Below, in pieces: positions 6,769-7,277 of a DNA stretch of 7,277 bases. The DNA is taken from contig JAHZCM010000101.1 in the NCBI GenBank assembly GCA_019422905.1, positions 1-7,277 on the forward strand, written 5' to 3'. Below the pieces are notes generated by a model. That model was not told the DNA's origin, ran no database searches, and saw only the letters and a program-made list of their open reading frames with translations. Each line of letters starts with the position of its first letter. Within the stretch, counting starts at the first letter, position 1. The stretch is from Oscillospiraceae bacterium. Its GTDB lineage: Bacteria > Bacillota > Clostridia > Oscillospirales > Acutalibacteraceae. The translations under genes were made by a program, and so were the position numbers.

Positions 6769-6782
6769 GTATGATGTGATTC

Positions 6783-7277
6783 TTATGATGCCGAATCCCG
6801 ACGAGCGCGCCGTTTGGGTTGTGTCATGGTAATCTCCACCGGGATGCGGTCCGGATTGCGTACAATTTCGGGCGGCGCGTTATCCAGTACCGTTTCCTTC
6901 GTAATCGTAACCTTTTCGATGGTATAGTCGCCCGGCACCTCAAACATCAGCTTATTCAGCGTTCCCTCCAGAATGGAGCGCAGTCCGCGTGCACCGGTTT
7001 TCCGCTCGATCGTTTTTTCCGCAATGGCTTCCAACGCCTCGGGCGTAAACGTGAGATCAACCTTATCGAGATTGAAGAGCTTCTTATACTGGCTTGTCAG
7101 GCTGTTTTTCGGCTCCGTCAAAATGCGCACCAGCGCATCCTTATCGAGGCCGCTCAGCGCCGTGATTACCGGCAGACGGCCGACAAGCTCCGGAATCAGG
7201 CCGAATTTTACAAGGTCGTGCGGCGTGACCGCCTTCATCCACTCCGTGTTGTCAAGCTCGGCCTTGCTCTTGATCTG
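6783..7277 (-). CDS. clpX: ATP-dependent Clp protease ATP-binding subunit ClpX, C-terminal part
   Basis: The reading frame is open to the window edge, so this is the last 164 residues of ClpX, the AAA+ unfoldase that feeds substrates to ClpP. Visible motifs are GLIPELVGRLPV, containing the arginine-finger (box VII) R34 of this fragment, and the sensor-2 motif GARGLRSILEG in the small AAA+ domain. The pore IGF loop that docks ClpP should lie just upstream, outside the window, as do the zinc-binding domain and the Walker motifs. The end is a usual short basic tail (PKRRARR). ClpX is identified over HslU or ClpA by the GLIPE-VGRLP and GARGLR pattern and by the neighbouring lon and engB. The 5' truncation is due only to the window limit. 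Confidence 0.96.
   Translation of the reverse strand, partial: QIKSKAELDNTEWMKAVTPHDLVKFGLIPELVGRLPVITALSGLDKDALVRILTEPKNSLTSQYKKLFNLDKVDLTFTPEALEAIAEKTIERKTGARGLRSILEGTLNKLMFEVPGDYTIEKVTITKETVLDNAPPEIVRNPDRIPVEITMTQPKRRARRDSAS

Noticed and set aside
1..7277. Mobile element, phage, CRISPR or defence system
   Set aside because: No transposase, integrase, repeat-spacer array, flanking repeats or unusual genes are present; every gene belongs to a recognised housekeeping or broadly conserved family.

Overview
This is a compact chromosomal housekeeping segment in which every supported gene lies on the minus strand, so transcription runs from position 7277 toward position 1. The content points to a Gram-positive anaerobe of the Clostridia. 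The run clpX, lon, engB (ysxC/yihA) is the classic Firmicutes arrangement, the YerC/YecD TrpR-like regulator is typical of Firmicutes, and the DNA is fairly GC-rich for that group. An Oscillospiraceae/Ruminococcaceae-like host is my inference from GC content and protein flavour; the sequence alone does not prove it.

In order of transcription: the 3' end of clpX (unfoldase of ClpXP) enters at the right edge. A 66-base gap holding a 12-bp hairpin follows, then a complete lon (ATP-dependent protease). After 70 bases comes engB, a 50S assembly GTPase, and 38 bases later lysA, diaminopimelate decarboxylase, the last step of lysine synthesis. A roughly 100-base AT-rich gap follows. It carries a good extended -10 promoter whose -10 box sits between the arms of a perfect 10-bp inverted repeat. 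This drives a probable three-gene operon: yerC (TrpR-like regulator), a class I SAM-dependent methyltransferase whose ATG overlaps the yerC stop by one base, and hslO (Hsp33, redox-switched chaperone) with a TTG start. Finally a near-consensus promoter (TTGACT, 17 bp, TATTAT) drives a tRNA-Val(UAC) gene cut by the left window edge.

Functionally the window groups protein quality control (ClpX, Lon, Hsp33), ribosome assembly (EngB), translation (tRNA-Val) and lysine biosynthesis with an adjacent putative amino-acid-type repressor. I found no mobile element, CRISPR array, phage gene or defence gene, and no gene of unrecognised family. There is no convincing undescribed system here. The most interesting item is the palindrome around the yerC promoter directly downstream of lysA. 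Apart from small gaps of 35 to 112 bases, the window is fully coding; there is no gene-free stretch over 300 bases.
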